Below, one piece after another: positions 29,191 through 37,512 of a DNA stretch of 64,000 nucleotides. The notes below the pieces were generated by a model. It was given only the letters and a program-made list of their open reading frames with translations. It searched no databases and had not been told where the DNA came from. The position numbers and the translations under genes are program-made. The DNA is from Flavobacteriales bacterium (lineage in GTDB: Bacteria > Bacteroidota > Bacteroidia > Flavobacteriales_E > Vicingaceae), in the NCBI GenBank assembly GCA_026196775.1, contig JAPHUD010000017.1:1-64000 (forward strand), read 5' to 3'. Numbering within the stretch: position 1 is the first letter of the stretch; every line of letters begins with the position of its first letter.

Positions 29191-29871
29191 TTATTCGTTT
29201 CCGTAAGTGGCTAAAATCATGGTAACATCAAAACCCAACCAAGGAGCAGATAGGTTGGCTCGTTTTCTACTCAACCGTTTTTGATATACCATTCCAATTT
29301 TCGTTGCAAATTTTTCTTCATAAAGTTGTTGACTGATAAGATTGACATCATTTTGTTGAATTACTGTTGCAACCGAATCTAACGAATGACCTCCAATGCT
29401 TTCAGCTTGATGAACAGACGTATATTCGTACATCATTTGTCCTTCATTATTGAAATTATTACCATCCCAAGTTTTGTTGGCACGAATAGGAAAAATTAAT
29501 TTTACATAACGGATATTTTCTTCTACTTTTTGATAGTTGGTGGTTGAAATTTTACTGTTCCAAACATCAACCAATTCCCAATGAATACTATCATTGTGTT
29601 TTTTATAACGCTCTATTCTAAAAGCAGGGTCTCCTTGTAAATCGGTGATTTGAGATTCTAATTTTTCTTTAATTTGATATTGAAAAGTATCAACAGTATT
29701 GTTGAAATCATTATAATAAATAGAATCCACATTATAAATAATGTAATTGCCAACCGAGAGCCCTGCATAATTGTAGTTTAAATTAGGACGCACCACATTA
29801 TCTTTATCAGATTTGCAGCCAATAAGTGTTATAAAACACAATATCAGACAATATGTAAATAATCGTAACAT
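29191..29871 (-). CDS. Lipoprotein of unknown function
   Basis: I do not recognise a family by name. The 226 residues have a lipoprotein signal (FITLIGC, Cys19) followed by an acidic linker, then a beta-rich domain with VGNYIIYNVDSIYYND and a repeated Gln/Asp pattern. Such short lipoproteins with an opening VGNYIIYxVD are frequent in Bacteroidota. It lies between the helicase and the GNAT-nitrilase genes, 14 and 32 bases away, all in the same direction, so the three could be one transcript. Confidence 0.7.
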   Translation of the reverse strand: MLRLFTYCLILCFITLIGCKSDKDNVVRPNLNYNYAGLSVGNYIIYNVDSIYYNDFNNTVDTFQYQIKEKLESQITDLQGDPAFRIERYKKHNDSIHWELVDVWNSKISTTNYQKVEENIRYVKLIFPIRANKTWDGNNFNNEGQMMYEYTSVHQAESIGGHSLDSVATVIQQNDVNLISQQLYEEKFATKIGMVYQKRLSRKRANLSAPWLGFDVTMILATYGNE

Positions 29872-29903
29872 TTTCTAATATGCTAATTTACAATTTTTTT
29901 TAC

Positions 29904-31430
29904 TTATTTCTTTTTAGCAATTTCGTAAATATCCAATCTTCTATCTTTTAAATTTCTTACACTTCCAAAATTGTGTAGTTCAGTAAGCAAGTCCATATCT
30001 ACATCTGCAATTAAAATCATTTCTGTATTTGGAGTTGCTTCGGCTTTTATTCCGTTTGATGGAAATTGAAAATCGCAAGGGGTAAAAACACCCGATTGAG
30101 CAAATTGAATATCCATATTGTGTACATTAGGTAAATTACCAACGCTACCGGCAATAGCAACATAACATTCGTTTTCTATTGCTCTAGATTGTGCACAAAG
30201 TTTAATTCTAGAAAACCCATTTTGAGTGTCGGTAAGGAAAGGAACAAATAAAATTCCAACACCATCATCTGCCAACATTCTTGGTAGCTCAGGGAATTCA
30301 ACATCATAACAAATTAAAATGCCAATTTTACCGCAGTCAGTGTCAAAAGACTTTAGTTGACTTCCTCCTTGCATTGCCCAAACTTTCTTCTCATCCGGAG
30401 TAGGATGTAGTTTTTCGTATTCTTCAATTTCTCCGTTTCTTTTTAGCAAATAACCCACATTGTAAAGTTGATTGTCAACCAATTTTGGCATACTACCGCC
30501 AATAATATTGATGTTGTAAGAAATGGCTAGTTTAGAAAAACGTTCAACAATTTCGGGAGTGTATTCAGCCAATTTTCTAATGGCATCAGATTCGTTAAGG
30601 TGATTGTATTTTGCCATTAAAGGAGCATTAAAAAACTCTGGGAAAAGAGCAAAATCGCATCGATAGCCACTTAATGTATCAATAAAATATTCTGCCTGAC
30701 GCATTAAGTTATCTAAATCTTCATAAGGACGCATTTGCCATTGTACAATTCCTATTCGAACAATTTTTTTAATGGTTTTGGCTTTTTTCGTAGGTTTTTC
30801 ATAATAAATATTATCCCAACGTAATAAAACTGCATACTCTCCAGAAGCTTCATCACCTTCTAAATACCCTTTAATAATTCTTACGGGATGGAAGTCATTA
30901 GAAATTTGATAGTTTAAAACAGGATCGTGAATTTCGTGAGTTCTAACTTTTTGAATATATTCTTTAGGGGTCATTTCATTAGCATGTAAATGGTAGTTTG
31001 GTATTCTGCCACCCATAAAAATAGCTCTTAAATCTAGGTTCTCGCATAATTCTTTGCGATACTCATATAGTCTTCTACCTAAACGTAAACCTCGGTATTC
31101 TGGTTTAATAAAAATATCAATTCCATACAACACATCACCATCTTCAGTATGGGTATTAAAGGTGTAGTTGCCAGTAATCTCTTTGTAGGTATGTTGGTCG
31201 TCAAATTTTTGAGAATCAACAATAATAGACAAAGCGCAACCGGCAATTTTACCGTTTACTTTAATAACCACCTGTCCTTTGGGGAATTTTTTTAGTAAAT
31301 TGTTAATTTGTCTTTCTTTCCAGTAAGAATCGGGCATATTTTTATAAGAAGCAATCATAGCTTCTTTTAACTCTTCATAATCGGAAAGAGAAAGGAACTC
31401 TAATGTGATTTTTTGTTGTTTTTCGTTCAT
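29904..31430 (-). CDS. GNAT acetyltransferase fused to nitrilase-type hydrolase
   Basis: Residues 1 to about 210 form a GNAT N-acetyltransferase with the acetyl-CoA-binding EYRGLRLGRRLYEYRK. Residues about 224-500 form a carbon-nitrogen hydrolase with the Glu265-Lys340-Cys374 triad (LFPEFFN, EYEKLHPTP, ILICYDVEFPELPR). This two-domain arrangement is a known family; its substrate is not established, though an amide formed or used by both domains is a reasonable guess. The gene is divergent from the Na/Pi cotransporter gene, whose promoter -33 box lies inside the first codons here. Confidence 0.93.
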   Translation of the reverse strand: MNEKQQKITLEFLSLSDYEELKEAMIASYKNMPDSYWKERQINNLLKKFPKGQVVIKVNGKIAGCALSIIVDSQKFDDQHTYKEITGNYTFNTHTEDGDVLYGIDIFIKPEYRGLRLGRRLYEYRKELCENLDLRAIFMGGRIPNYHLHANEMTPKEYIQKVRTHEIHDPVLNYQISNDFHPVRIIKGYLEGDEASGEYAVLLRWDNIYYEKPTKKAKTIKKIVRIGIVQWQMRPYEDLDNLMRQAEYFIDTLSGYRCDFALFPEFFNAPLMAKYNHLNESDAIRKLAEYTPEIVERFSKLAISYNINIIGGSMPKLVDNQLYNVGYLLKRNGEIEEYEKLHPTPDEKKVWAMQGGSQLKSFDTDCGKIGILICYDVEFPELPRMLADDGVGILFVPFLTDTQNGFSRIKLCAQSRAIENECYVAIAGSVGNLPNVHNMDIQFAQSGVFTPCDFQFPSNGIKAEATPNTEMILIADVDMDLLTELHNFGSVRNLKDRRLDIYEIAKKK

Positions 31431-31452
31431 AATAAAATAAGTTCTATTTTTG
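31421..31452 (+). promoter_or_regulatory. Promoter of the Na/Pi cotransporter gene
   Basis: TTTC (31421-31424), 20 bases, TATTTTTG (31445-31452). The -33 part overlaps the start codon region of the divergent GNAT-nitrilase gene. Confidence 0.6.
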
Positions 31453-31493
31453 TTTTAGAATCTAAGCAAAATTACTTCTTTTTAATCAAGAAA

Positions 31494-33080
31494 ATGGAAT
31501 ATCAAGACATACAAATATGGGAAGTTTTAGCAGGGCTAGGGTTGTTTCTTTTTGGTATGTTTATGATGGAGGAGTCGTTGAAAAATCTTGCTGGAAGAAC
31601 ATTTAAAAAATTTTTAAGAAAGCATACCAACAACTCTGTTAAAGCGGTTTTATCAGGAACTTTAATTACAGGGATATTGCAAAGTAGTTCTATGGTGGCG
31701 TTGTTGGTAATGTCTTTTGCAGGAGCAGGAATAATTGGACTAAAAAATGGTATAGGAATTATTTTAGGAGCTAATTTAGGAACAACCATGACGGGGTGGT
31801 TTGTTTCTTGGTTGGGTTTTAAGTTAGATTTAGGGACTGTTATTCTCCCATTTATAGCCATTGGTGGGTTAGGAATAATTTTTTTAAAATCAGAAAAACT
31901 TTCTAACCTAAGTAAGTTGTTAATGGGTTTTAGTTTTATTTTTTTAGGACTAAACTACATGAAAAATGGTTTCGCTGAATTTGCTGAACACATTGATTTT
32001 TCATTTATAACAGATAAACACCCATTGTTATTTGTTGCTTTTGGAATATTGCTTTCAGCAAGTATTCAATCTAGTTCTGCATCTATGATGATTTTCTTAT
32101 CCTCGTTGGCGGCAGGAGTAATTACATTGAACCAGGGTTTTTATTTGGTAATAGGTGGCGATTTAGGGACAACCATTACAGCCATTTTAGGAAGTATAAA
32201 TGGTAATTCTATAAAGAAAAAAGTAGGCTGGTCGCAAGTCTTTTTTAATGTGTTTAATGTGATTTTGGCATTGTCTTTTATTAAAGGATATACTTACGTT
32301 ATAAGTGATTGGTTGAGGATAAAAGATGATTTATTTGCATTGGTTATTTTTCATAGTATGATGAATTTGGTAGGTATAATTTTATTATTGCCTTTTTTAA
32401 ATCAGTTTGCTAAATTATTAGATAAAATTATTAGTCCGATAGAGAAGAAATTAGCTAAAAAACTAATGTTGGCAGACCCTAAAGAAACCCTAGCAGGTAT
32501 AGCAGCTTTAGAACAAGAGTGCATAGACTTTATTCAAAAAGCGATAGCTCTTAACCGACAATTTTTACAACTTACCGAACAAAATAAAACAGTTAATGAA
32601 GTGTATTTTAACTTGAAGCAATATGAAGTTGAAATTGTAAGGTTTTATGTAGAGTTGCAACAAAATGAACTTTCTGAAGAGGAAGCTAATCGAATAAATC
32701 AGTTGGTAGCAAGTTTTAGAAATGCAACTCTTTCTTCAAAAGATTTAAAAGATATTAAACACAATTTAGATGATTTAAATAAAGCGGCTGTAGATCAGTT
32801 TTTCAGTCTGTATAAAAAAATCAAAAAGAATCAACAGCAGTTTTATAATGAGTTAATTGCTCTAACAGAACATTTTAGTGTTTCTTCTTATGCTGACATT
32901 GAACAGCTTAATCAGATTCAATCTGGTTATTATCAGAATGAAGTTGCTATGATTTATGAACTTATTAAAGAAAGTAAAGAGCCGGAAACAGATATTCCTT
33001 CTTTACTGAATATGGTAAGAGAAATAAATAATTCTAATGAATCGATGCTAAGAGCAATGAATAATTTAATTGCGAAGTAA
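31494..33080 (+). CDS. Na/Pi cotransporter family protein with PhoU-like C-terminal domain
   Basis: From the ATG at 31494 the product is 528 residues. It has two inverted membrane repeats, each with the family signature QSSS: GTLITGILQSSSMVALLVM and SASIQSSSASMMIFLSS. A C-terminal helical PhoU-like domain (from about residue 320) follows. Members import phosphate with sodium. An earlier in-frame start at 31413 would add 27 residues that do not match the family and would overlap the promoter. There is no Pho-box-like repeat here, unlike the porin promoter at 62.4 kb. Confidence 0.92.
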   Translation: MEYQDIQIWEVLAGLGLFLFGMFMMEESLKNLAGRTFKKFLRKHTNNSVKAVLSGTLITGILQSSSMVALLVMSFAGAGIIGLKNGIGIILGANLGTTMTGWFVSWLGFKLDLGTVILPFIAIGGLGIIFLKSEKLSNLSKLLMGFSFIFLGLNYMKNGFAEFAEHIDFSFITDKHPLLFVAFGILLSASIQSSSASMMIFLSSLAAGVITLNQGFYLVIGGDLGTTITAILGSINGNSIKKKVGWSQVFFNVFNVILALSFIKGYTYVISDWLRIKDDLFALVIFHSMMNLVGIILLLPFLNQFAKLLDKIISPIEKKLAKKLMLADPKETLAGIAALEQECIDFIQKAIALNRQFLQLTEQNKTVNEVYFNLKQYEVEIVRFYVELQQNELSEEEANRINQLVASFRNATLSSKDLKDIKHNLDDLNKAAVDQFFSLYKKIKKNQQQFYNELIALTEHFSVSSYADIEQLNQIQSGYYQNEVAMIYELIKESKEPETDIPSLLNMVREINNSNESMLRAMNNLIAK

Positions 33081-33103
33081 AATAAGATACGTTCTTGAAT
33101 TTT

Positions 33104-33838
33104 TTATTTCGTAAAACGAGGAGTTTTTGGTGAATCGGCAACAAGTTCGTTCAATTGGTTCATTTCTTCAGCAGTAAGTTTTCGCCATTTTCCAACTGGC
33201 ATATTCAGATGGATATTCATAATTCTGATACGTTTTAATTTTCTTACTTCATAACCTAAATGTTCGCACATTCTTCTTATTTGCCGGTTTAACCCTTGAG
33301 TAAGAATGATGTTGAAACTAAACTTGTCAATAGCTTTTACCTTACATTTTTTAGTAACAGTATCTAAAATAGGGACACCATCGCCCATTTTTTGAATAAA
33401 ATCAGCGGTTATAGGTCTGTTTACGGTAACTATATATTCTTTTTCATGGTTATTTCCTGAGCGTAGGATTTTATTTACAATATCACCATCACTAGTAAGT
33501 AAAATTAATCCTTCACTGGGTTTGTCTAACCTACCAATAGGGAAAATTCTTTTTGGATAGTTGATGTAGTCTATGATATTATCTTTTTCAACGCGAGTAT
33601 CTGTTGTGCAAACAATACCAATAGGTTTGTTAAATGCAATATAGTCAAAGCTTTCGTTAGTATTTTTTATAGGCTTTCCATCAACCATTACCACATCATC
33701 GGGAGTAACTTTAGTTCCCATTTCAGGAACTTTTCCATTTATCGTTACTCTTCTTTGCTCAATAAGTTTATCGGCAGCTCTTCTAGAGCAGAAACCCATT
33801 TCGCTGAGGTATTTGTTTATTCTAATTTCGTTTTCCAT
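33104..33838 (-). CDS. rluF: 23S rRNA pseudouridine synthase RluF-like
   Basis: The true start is the ATG at 33838, giving 244 residues (MENEIRINKYLSEMGFCSRR, the S4 RNA-binding domain). The longer frame up to 33976 reads through a terminator and a tRNA remnant. The catalytic Asp lies in IGRLDKPSEGLILL. The C-terminal GLNRQIRRMCEHLGYEV, then KRIRIMN, is close to RluF, which modifies U2604 of 23S rRNA, rather than RluB/RluE. It converges on the Na/Pi gene 23 bases away. Confidence 0.88.
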   Translation of the reverse strand: MENEIRINKYLSEMGFCSRRAADKLIEQRRVTINGKVPEMGTKVTPDDVVMVDGKPIKNTNESFDYIAFNKPIGIVCTTDTRVEKDNIIDYINYPKRIFPIGRLDKPSEGLILLTSDGDIVNKILRSGNNHEKEYIVTVNRPITADFIQKMGDGVPILDTVTKKCKVKAIDKFSFNIILTQGLNRQIRRMCEHLGYEVRKLKRIRIMNIHLNMPVGKWRKLTAEEMNQLNELVADSPKTPRFTK

Positions 33839-33880
33839 AATTGAGTTAGCAAAATTAAGAATAGCTTTGGTTATAAAGTA

Positions 33881-33916
33881 AAAAAAGCCGAACTCAATAT
33901 TGAGTTCGGCTTTTTT
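33881..33916 (-). terminator. Terminator after a tRNA remnant
   Basis: A perfect 36-base palindrome centred between 33898 and 33899 (GCCGAACTCAAT with its complement) is flanked by A and T runs. On the minus strand it follows the decayed tRNA 3' end at 33919, in the same arrangement as the intact tRNA-Ser genes. Confidence 0.85.
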
Positions 33917-33918
33917 AG

Positions 33919-33950
33919 TGGCGGAGAGAGGGATTACTTTGTGATCCCAT
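33919..33950 (-). pseudogene. Decayed tRNA 3' end (tRNA-Ser-like)
   Basis: On the minus strand, the last 14 bases to the CCA (CCCTCTCTCCGCCA) match the intact tRNA-Ser(GCU) 170 bases away. A T-stem-like GGGAT/ATCCC pair remains, but with a 9-base loop in place of TTCGAAT. Nothing resembling the anticodon or D arm is seen upstream. The stretch from here to 34046 holds no gene. Confidence 0.5.
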
Positions 33951-34046
33951 GTAGGGGAGGTTCCAATGTTACTCAATCCTGCTCGCTGCGCTAGCTCATG
34001 ATTTTTTGTTTTAGTTTTTGCTCAAGAAAACTTGGCTCAAATAAAA

Positions 34047-34082
34047 CAAAAAATCCTGTCAGACAATTGTCTGACAGGATTT
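34047..34082 (-). terminator. Intrinsic terminator after tRNA-Ser(GCU)
   Basis: A perfect 32-base palindrome (34051-34082, centre AATT, stem CCTGTCAGAC) is followed by T on the minus strand. Confidence 0.9.
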
Positions 34083-34088
34083 AATTAT

Positions 34089-34178
<90 letters not shown>

Positions 34179-34191
34179 AAAATGGGAGCTG

Positions 34192-34223
34192 CAAATGTAA
34201 TAATCCATTTGTTATAGAAGAAA
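34192..34223 (-). promoter_or_regulatory. Promoter of tRNA-Ser(GCU)
   Basis: On the minus strand: TTTC, 20 bases, TACATTTG. It is 13 bases from the box to the mature tRNA 5' end. Confidence 0.65.
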
Positions 34224-34263
34224 TATTAATCCTATTTTTTTTAATTAAATTAGTGCTTGATTT

Positions 34264-35121
34264 TTACCACTTTAGAAAAATATCTCCAATTACAAAAACA
34301 GCAAATACAACGCTAGCTATTCCATTTGTAGTAAAAAAAGCTAAATTTACTTTACTTAGGTTGGTTGGAGAAACAATTAAATGTTGGTAAATTAATAACC
34401 CGATAAAAACAGCAGCTCCTATCCAGTATAACCAATTAAAATCTGACTGAATTCCTGCCCAAATCACAAAAAAAGCAGCAACAAAATGTAAAAATGATGA
34501 AAAATGTAATGCATTTTTTCTTCCCATCCATACCGGAATGGAGTGTAGTTGTTGTTGTTTGTCAAAACTTTCATCTTGCAAGGCATAAATAATATCGAAA
34601 CCGCTCACCCAAAATAATACAGCAAAAGAGAAATATAATGGAAGCCAATCAAAAACTCCTGTAACGGCCAAGTAAGCGCCAATAGGAGCTAATCCCAATC
34701 CAATACCCAATACCAAATGACATAAAGCGGTAAATCTTTTGGTGTAACTATAGCCTAAAACAACTAATAATGCAATAGGAGAGAGGTAAAAGCATAAAGG
34801 GTTTATAAAGTAGGTAGTAGCAATAAATAACACACAATTTATAATTACAAAAACTAAGGCTGAGGTAGGTTTTATAGTTCCGTTAGGGATTTCTCTTACA
34901 TTGGCAGTACGTTCGTTGGCTTTGTCAATTTTTCTGTCAACATATCGGTTAAAAGCCATTGCAGCACTACGAGCAAAAATCATACAGAGAATTACATAGA
35001 TAAAAGTTGTCCATTTAAAATCATATTCATGCAAACCAATGGCAACAAAAAAGCCAATTAAAGCGAAGGGCAATGCAAAAATGGTGTGAGAAAATTTTAC
35101 TAAGGATAAATAGTTTTTCAT
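34264..35121 (-). CDS. UbiA-like polyprenyltransferase
   Basis: The 285-residue membrane protein has about eight hydrophobic helices and the prenyl-diphosphate-binding motif NRYVDRKIDKANERT, with a second Asp-rich loop in SGFDIIYALQDESFDKQ. It is of the UbiA/MqnP type that attaches a polyprenyl tail to an aromatic acid. Since Bacteroidota use menaquinone, the likely product is in the menaquinone pathway, possibly the futalosine route, but 4-hydroxybenzoate cannot be excluded from sequence. A TATATTTG box lies at 35198-35205 on the minus strand, about 75 bases upstream. Confidence 0.9.
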   Translation of the reverse strand: MKNYLSLVKFSHTIFALPFALIGFFVAIGLHEYDFKWTTFIYVILCMIFARSAAMAFNRYVDRKIDKANERTANVREIPNGTIKPTSALVFVIINCVLFIATTYFINPLCFYLSPIALLVVLGYSYTKRFTALCHLVLGIGLGLAPIGAYLAVTGVFDWLPLYFSFAVLFWVSGFDIIYALQDESFDKQQQLHSIPVWMGRKNALHFSSFLHFVAAFFVIWAGIQSDFNWLYWIGAAVFIGLLIYQHLIVSPTNLSKVNLAFFTTNGIASVVFAVFVIGDIFLKW

Positions 35122-35294
35122 TAATTTAATATGAAATAATTTATGACAAAATTAAGAAAAGAGGCTCTATAAATAGTTTTTGATAATATTCAAAGTTCAA
35201 ATATAAAGTTTAAAACAGAACTATTTTAAATTTATAACTGATTATGAGTGATTTTCGTTTTTTTTTATATCTTAGCCAAAAATTAAAAAGAGTT

Positions 35295-36116
35295 ATGAAG
35301 AAAAAAATATTTTTTATCTTACTATCGAGCAGTTTTTTATGGTTTGCTTGTGAATCTAATAATGAAAATGTAACAACAGAAGAAGAAGTTGTTGAAGAAG
35401 TGGAAATGGTTACAGAAGAAGAGTCTATGAGTTATTTGTTGCCTTCGCCACTTCAAATTGCAGAAATATTTAAAAATTCGGGGTTAACCTATATTGGGGA
35501 TTTAACTAACTCAACAGATTTAGCAGCATCTTACAATACAAAATATAGCCAGAAATTAAACTTTGGTGTTTATTCGGCAGATATGGCTTATTGCATTATT
35601 AATAATCAAACTCAATCGGCTATTAATTATTTGTCAACACTAAGAGGGTTGTCAGAAAAAATGTGGATGACCGATGTTTTTAATACGATGGGCTTATCTA
35701 AAAGATTAGAAAATAACGTTGGTGAACAAGATTCATTAACAACTATAATGGCTGATTTGCAAATTAGGCTAGATAATTATTTAGATGAAAATGGAATGGG
35801 ATATACCGGACCTGTAATTTTTACCGGAGCATGGATAGAAACTATGTATTTAGGAGCAAAAGTAAATCAAGCAAATAGCAATGAAAAACTTATTTATAGA
35901 CTTACTGAGCAATCGGTAGTATTAGAGAATTTGCTAAAAGCGTTAGAACAAATCAATGAGGATAATGATTTTGATGAGTTAATTGCTGATTTAAAAGCTA
36001 TAAATGAAAATTTTGATGTGTTGGAAGAAAGTGAAGAGGCTAAACTTAGTGATGAACAAGTAGAGAAATTAAGTGTGCAAATTATTGATTTAAGAAATAA
36101 GATTATTAAAAATTAA
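35295..36116 (+). CDS. Lipoprotein of unknown function
   Basis: From the ATG at 35295 the product is 273 residues with a lipoprotein signal (SFLWFAC). A Glu/Val-rich linker (EEEVVEEVEMVTEEE) and an all-helical domain beginning SYLLPSPLQIAEIFKNSGLTY follow. That opening and the helical character are shared by a recognised but uncharacterised Bacteroidota lipoprotein group. The next gene starts 7 bases on, so the two are an operon. An earlier in-frame ATG at 35244 would add residues ahead of the signal and is less likely. Confidence 0.72.
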   Translation: MKKKIFFILLSSSFLWFACESNNENVTTEEEVVEEVEMVTEEESMSYLLPSPLQIAEIFKNSGLTYIGDLTNSTDLAASYNTKYSQKLNFGVYSADMAYCIINNQTQSAINYLSTLRGLSEKMWMTDVFNTMGLSKRLENNVGEQDSLTTIMADLQIRLDNYLDENGMGYTGPVIFTGAWIETMYLGAKVNQANSNEKLIYRLTEQSVVLENLLKALEQINEDNDFDELIADLKAINENFDVLEESEEAKLSDEQVEKLSVQIIDLRNKIIKN

Positions 36117-36123
36117 ATAACAG

Positions 36124-36591
36124 ATGAAAAAGGTAATATTTTACAGCACAATTTTAGTGTTATTATTAACTACTACAGCATTAAAGTTAGAAGAAGTTCA
36201 GTGTGTGGCAGCAGATTTAAAAAAAGAACTTACTCCATTATTGAAGCCTGAGTATAAATATGATTCATCAAAAATTACAAGGGTTTTATACAAAAAAGAA
36301 GCTTTTCAGTCGGGGATAGAAGTGCCTTTGTTTATGGGAGAAAAATATCGTTTTTTATTTAATACAGCTGGTTTACCTAAAGATATTGAAATAAATATTT
36401 ACGATAAAAAACCTACAAGTAAAAAGAAAACAGCGTTGTTTACATTAAGTAATGTAAAAGAGGCAGGAAAACATATTTATTCTTTTGAACCAGAGAAGTC
36501 TAAAAAGATGTATGTTGTTTATACCGTTCCAGCTATCGAAGAGGAAAATTTAAAAGGTTGTGTGGTGTTTTTGTTGGGTTACAAATTGTAA
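36124..36591 (+). CDS. Periplasmic protein of unknown function
   Basis: The 155-residue product has a signal peptide (IFYSTILVLLLTTTALKLE) and a beta-rich body with GEKYRFLFNTAGLPKDIEINIYDKKPTSKKK and a C-terminal VVFLLGYKL. I do not recognise a named family. It is coupled to the lipoprotein gene 7 bases upstream and probably works with it at the envelope. Its last 13 bases overlap the 3' end of the convergent murQ gene. Confidence 0.68.
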   Translation: MKKVIFYSTILVLLLTTTALKLEEVQCVAADLKKELTPLLKPEYKYDSSKITRVLYKKEAFQSGIEVPLFMGEKYRFLFNTAGLPKDIEINIYDKKPTSKKKTALFTLSNVKEAGKHIYSFEPEKSKKMYVVYTVPAIEEENLKGCVVFLLGYKL

Positions 36592-37385
36592 TTATCAATA
36601 GCCTTTCTAACGCTTCCATGTTTTGCTAGTAAATCATTAGCTGTTTTATAGTCTATCGATAATGCTTTCATTATCATTTGTGTACCTCTGTCTAGTAACT
36701 TGTCGTTAGAAAGTTGCATGTCAACCATCTTGTTGCCTTTCACTTTTCCTAACTTTATCATTACAGTTGTGGAAATCATGTTCAGCACTAATTTCTGAGC
36801 GGTTCCTGACTTCATTCTAGTACTTCCTGTAACAAACTCAGGACCTACAATTACCTCTATAGGATATTTAGCAACTTCTGCAATTTTCGATTGTGAGTTG
36901 CAAACAATACATCCGGTTACAATTCCATTTTTATTACAAGCAGATAAACCTCCAACAACATAAGGAGTAGAGCCTGAAGCAGCTATGCCAATAACCACAT
37001 CATTTGAATTGATATTATATTGTTGTAAATCTTTCCAAGCTTGTTCAGTGTTATCTTCAGCAAATTCTACGGCTTTCCTAATAGCAGTATCGCCACCAGC
37101 AATTAATCCAATTACTAAGTTAAAATCTACACCAAAAGTTGGCGGACATTCAGAAGCATCAACAATACCTAATCTGCCACTTGTTCCTGCTCCAATATAA
37201 AATAGTCTTCCACCAAGTTGCATTTTTTCCACAATAACATCAACTAATGGAATGATGTTGGCGATGCATTTTTCTACTGCAACGGCTACTTTTTTATCTT
37301 CATTATTAATGTTGGTTAATAATTCTTTGGTTGACATTTTTTCAAGTTCATCGTAGTGAGAATCAGATTCTGTAGTTTTTTGCAT
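36579..37385 (-). CDS. murQ: N-acetylmuramic acid 6-phosphate etherase
   Basis: The 268-residue protein has the SIS-domain sugar-phosphate site (FYIGAGTSGRLGIVDASECPPTFG), the catalytic-region Glu in that stretch, and VGPEFVTGSTRMKSGTAQK. It cleaves the lactyl ether of MurNAc-6-phosphate during peptidoglycan recycling, giving GlcNAc-6-phosphate and lactate. It is about 30 residues shorter than the E. coli enzyme, mainly at the N terminus and the C-terminal domain. No MurNAc kinase or transporter is next to it. A TATATTTG box at 37403-37410 may be its promoter. Confidence 0.93.
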   Translation of the reverse strand: MQKTTESDSHYDELEKMSTKELLTNINNEDKKVAVAVEKCIANIIPLVDVIVEKMQLGGRLFYIGAGTSGRLGIVDASECPPTFGVDFNLVIGLIAGGDTAIRKAVEFAEDNTEQAWKDLQQYNINSNDVVIGIAASGSTPYVVGGLSACNKNGIVTGCIVCNSQSKIAEVAKYPIEVIVGPEFVTGSTRMKSGTAQKLVLNMISTTVMIKLGKVKGNKMVDMQLSNDKLLDRGTQMIMKALSIDYKTANDLLAKHGSVRKAIDNYNL

Positions 37386-37402
37386 AGAAATTATTTAAAG
37401 TT

Positions 37403-37410
37403 CAAATATA
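37403..37410 (-). promoter_or_regulatory. Putative -7 box for murQ
   Basis: TATATTTG on the minus strand, 17 bases before the ATG. No clear -33 box. The same TATATTTGAACTTT stretch is found upstream of the UbiA gene. Confidence 0.4.
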
Positions 37411-37437
37411 AGTATGAAAGCGAATTATTTTTTTTAT

Positions 37438-37482
37438 GTAACAAATGTTACCAAATTTTATAAATTATCGGGCTTACATTTG
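37438..37482 (+). promoter_or_regulatory. Palindromic operator-like site and -7 box before a T9SS cargo gene
   Basis: GTAACA-AA-TGTTAC (37438-37451) is a perfect inverted repeat in the divergent region between murQ and the next gene. It lies 23 bases before TACATTTG (37475-37482), a consensus -7 box, so a bound protein would cover the -33 region. Confidence 0.45.
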
Positions 37483-37512
37483 AATTATTATTGATTAACT
37501 AATTCAAAAACT

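Noticed and set aside
33839-33976. N-terminal extension of the RluF-like gene
   Set aside because: It would be translated through a terminator and a tRNA remnant, and the family start is the ATG at 33838.
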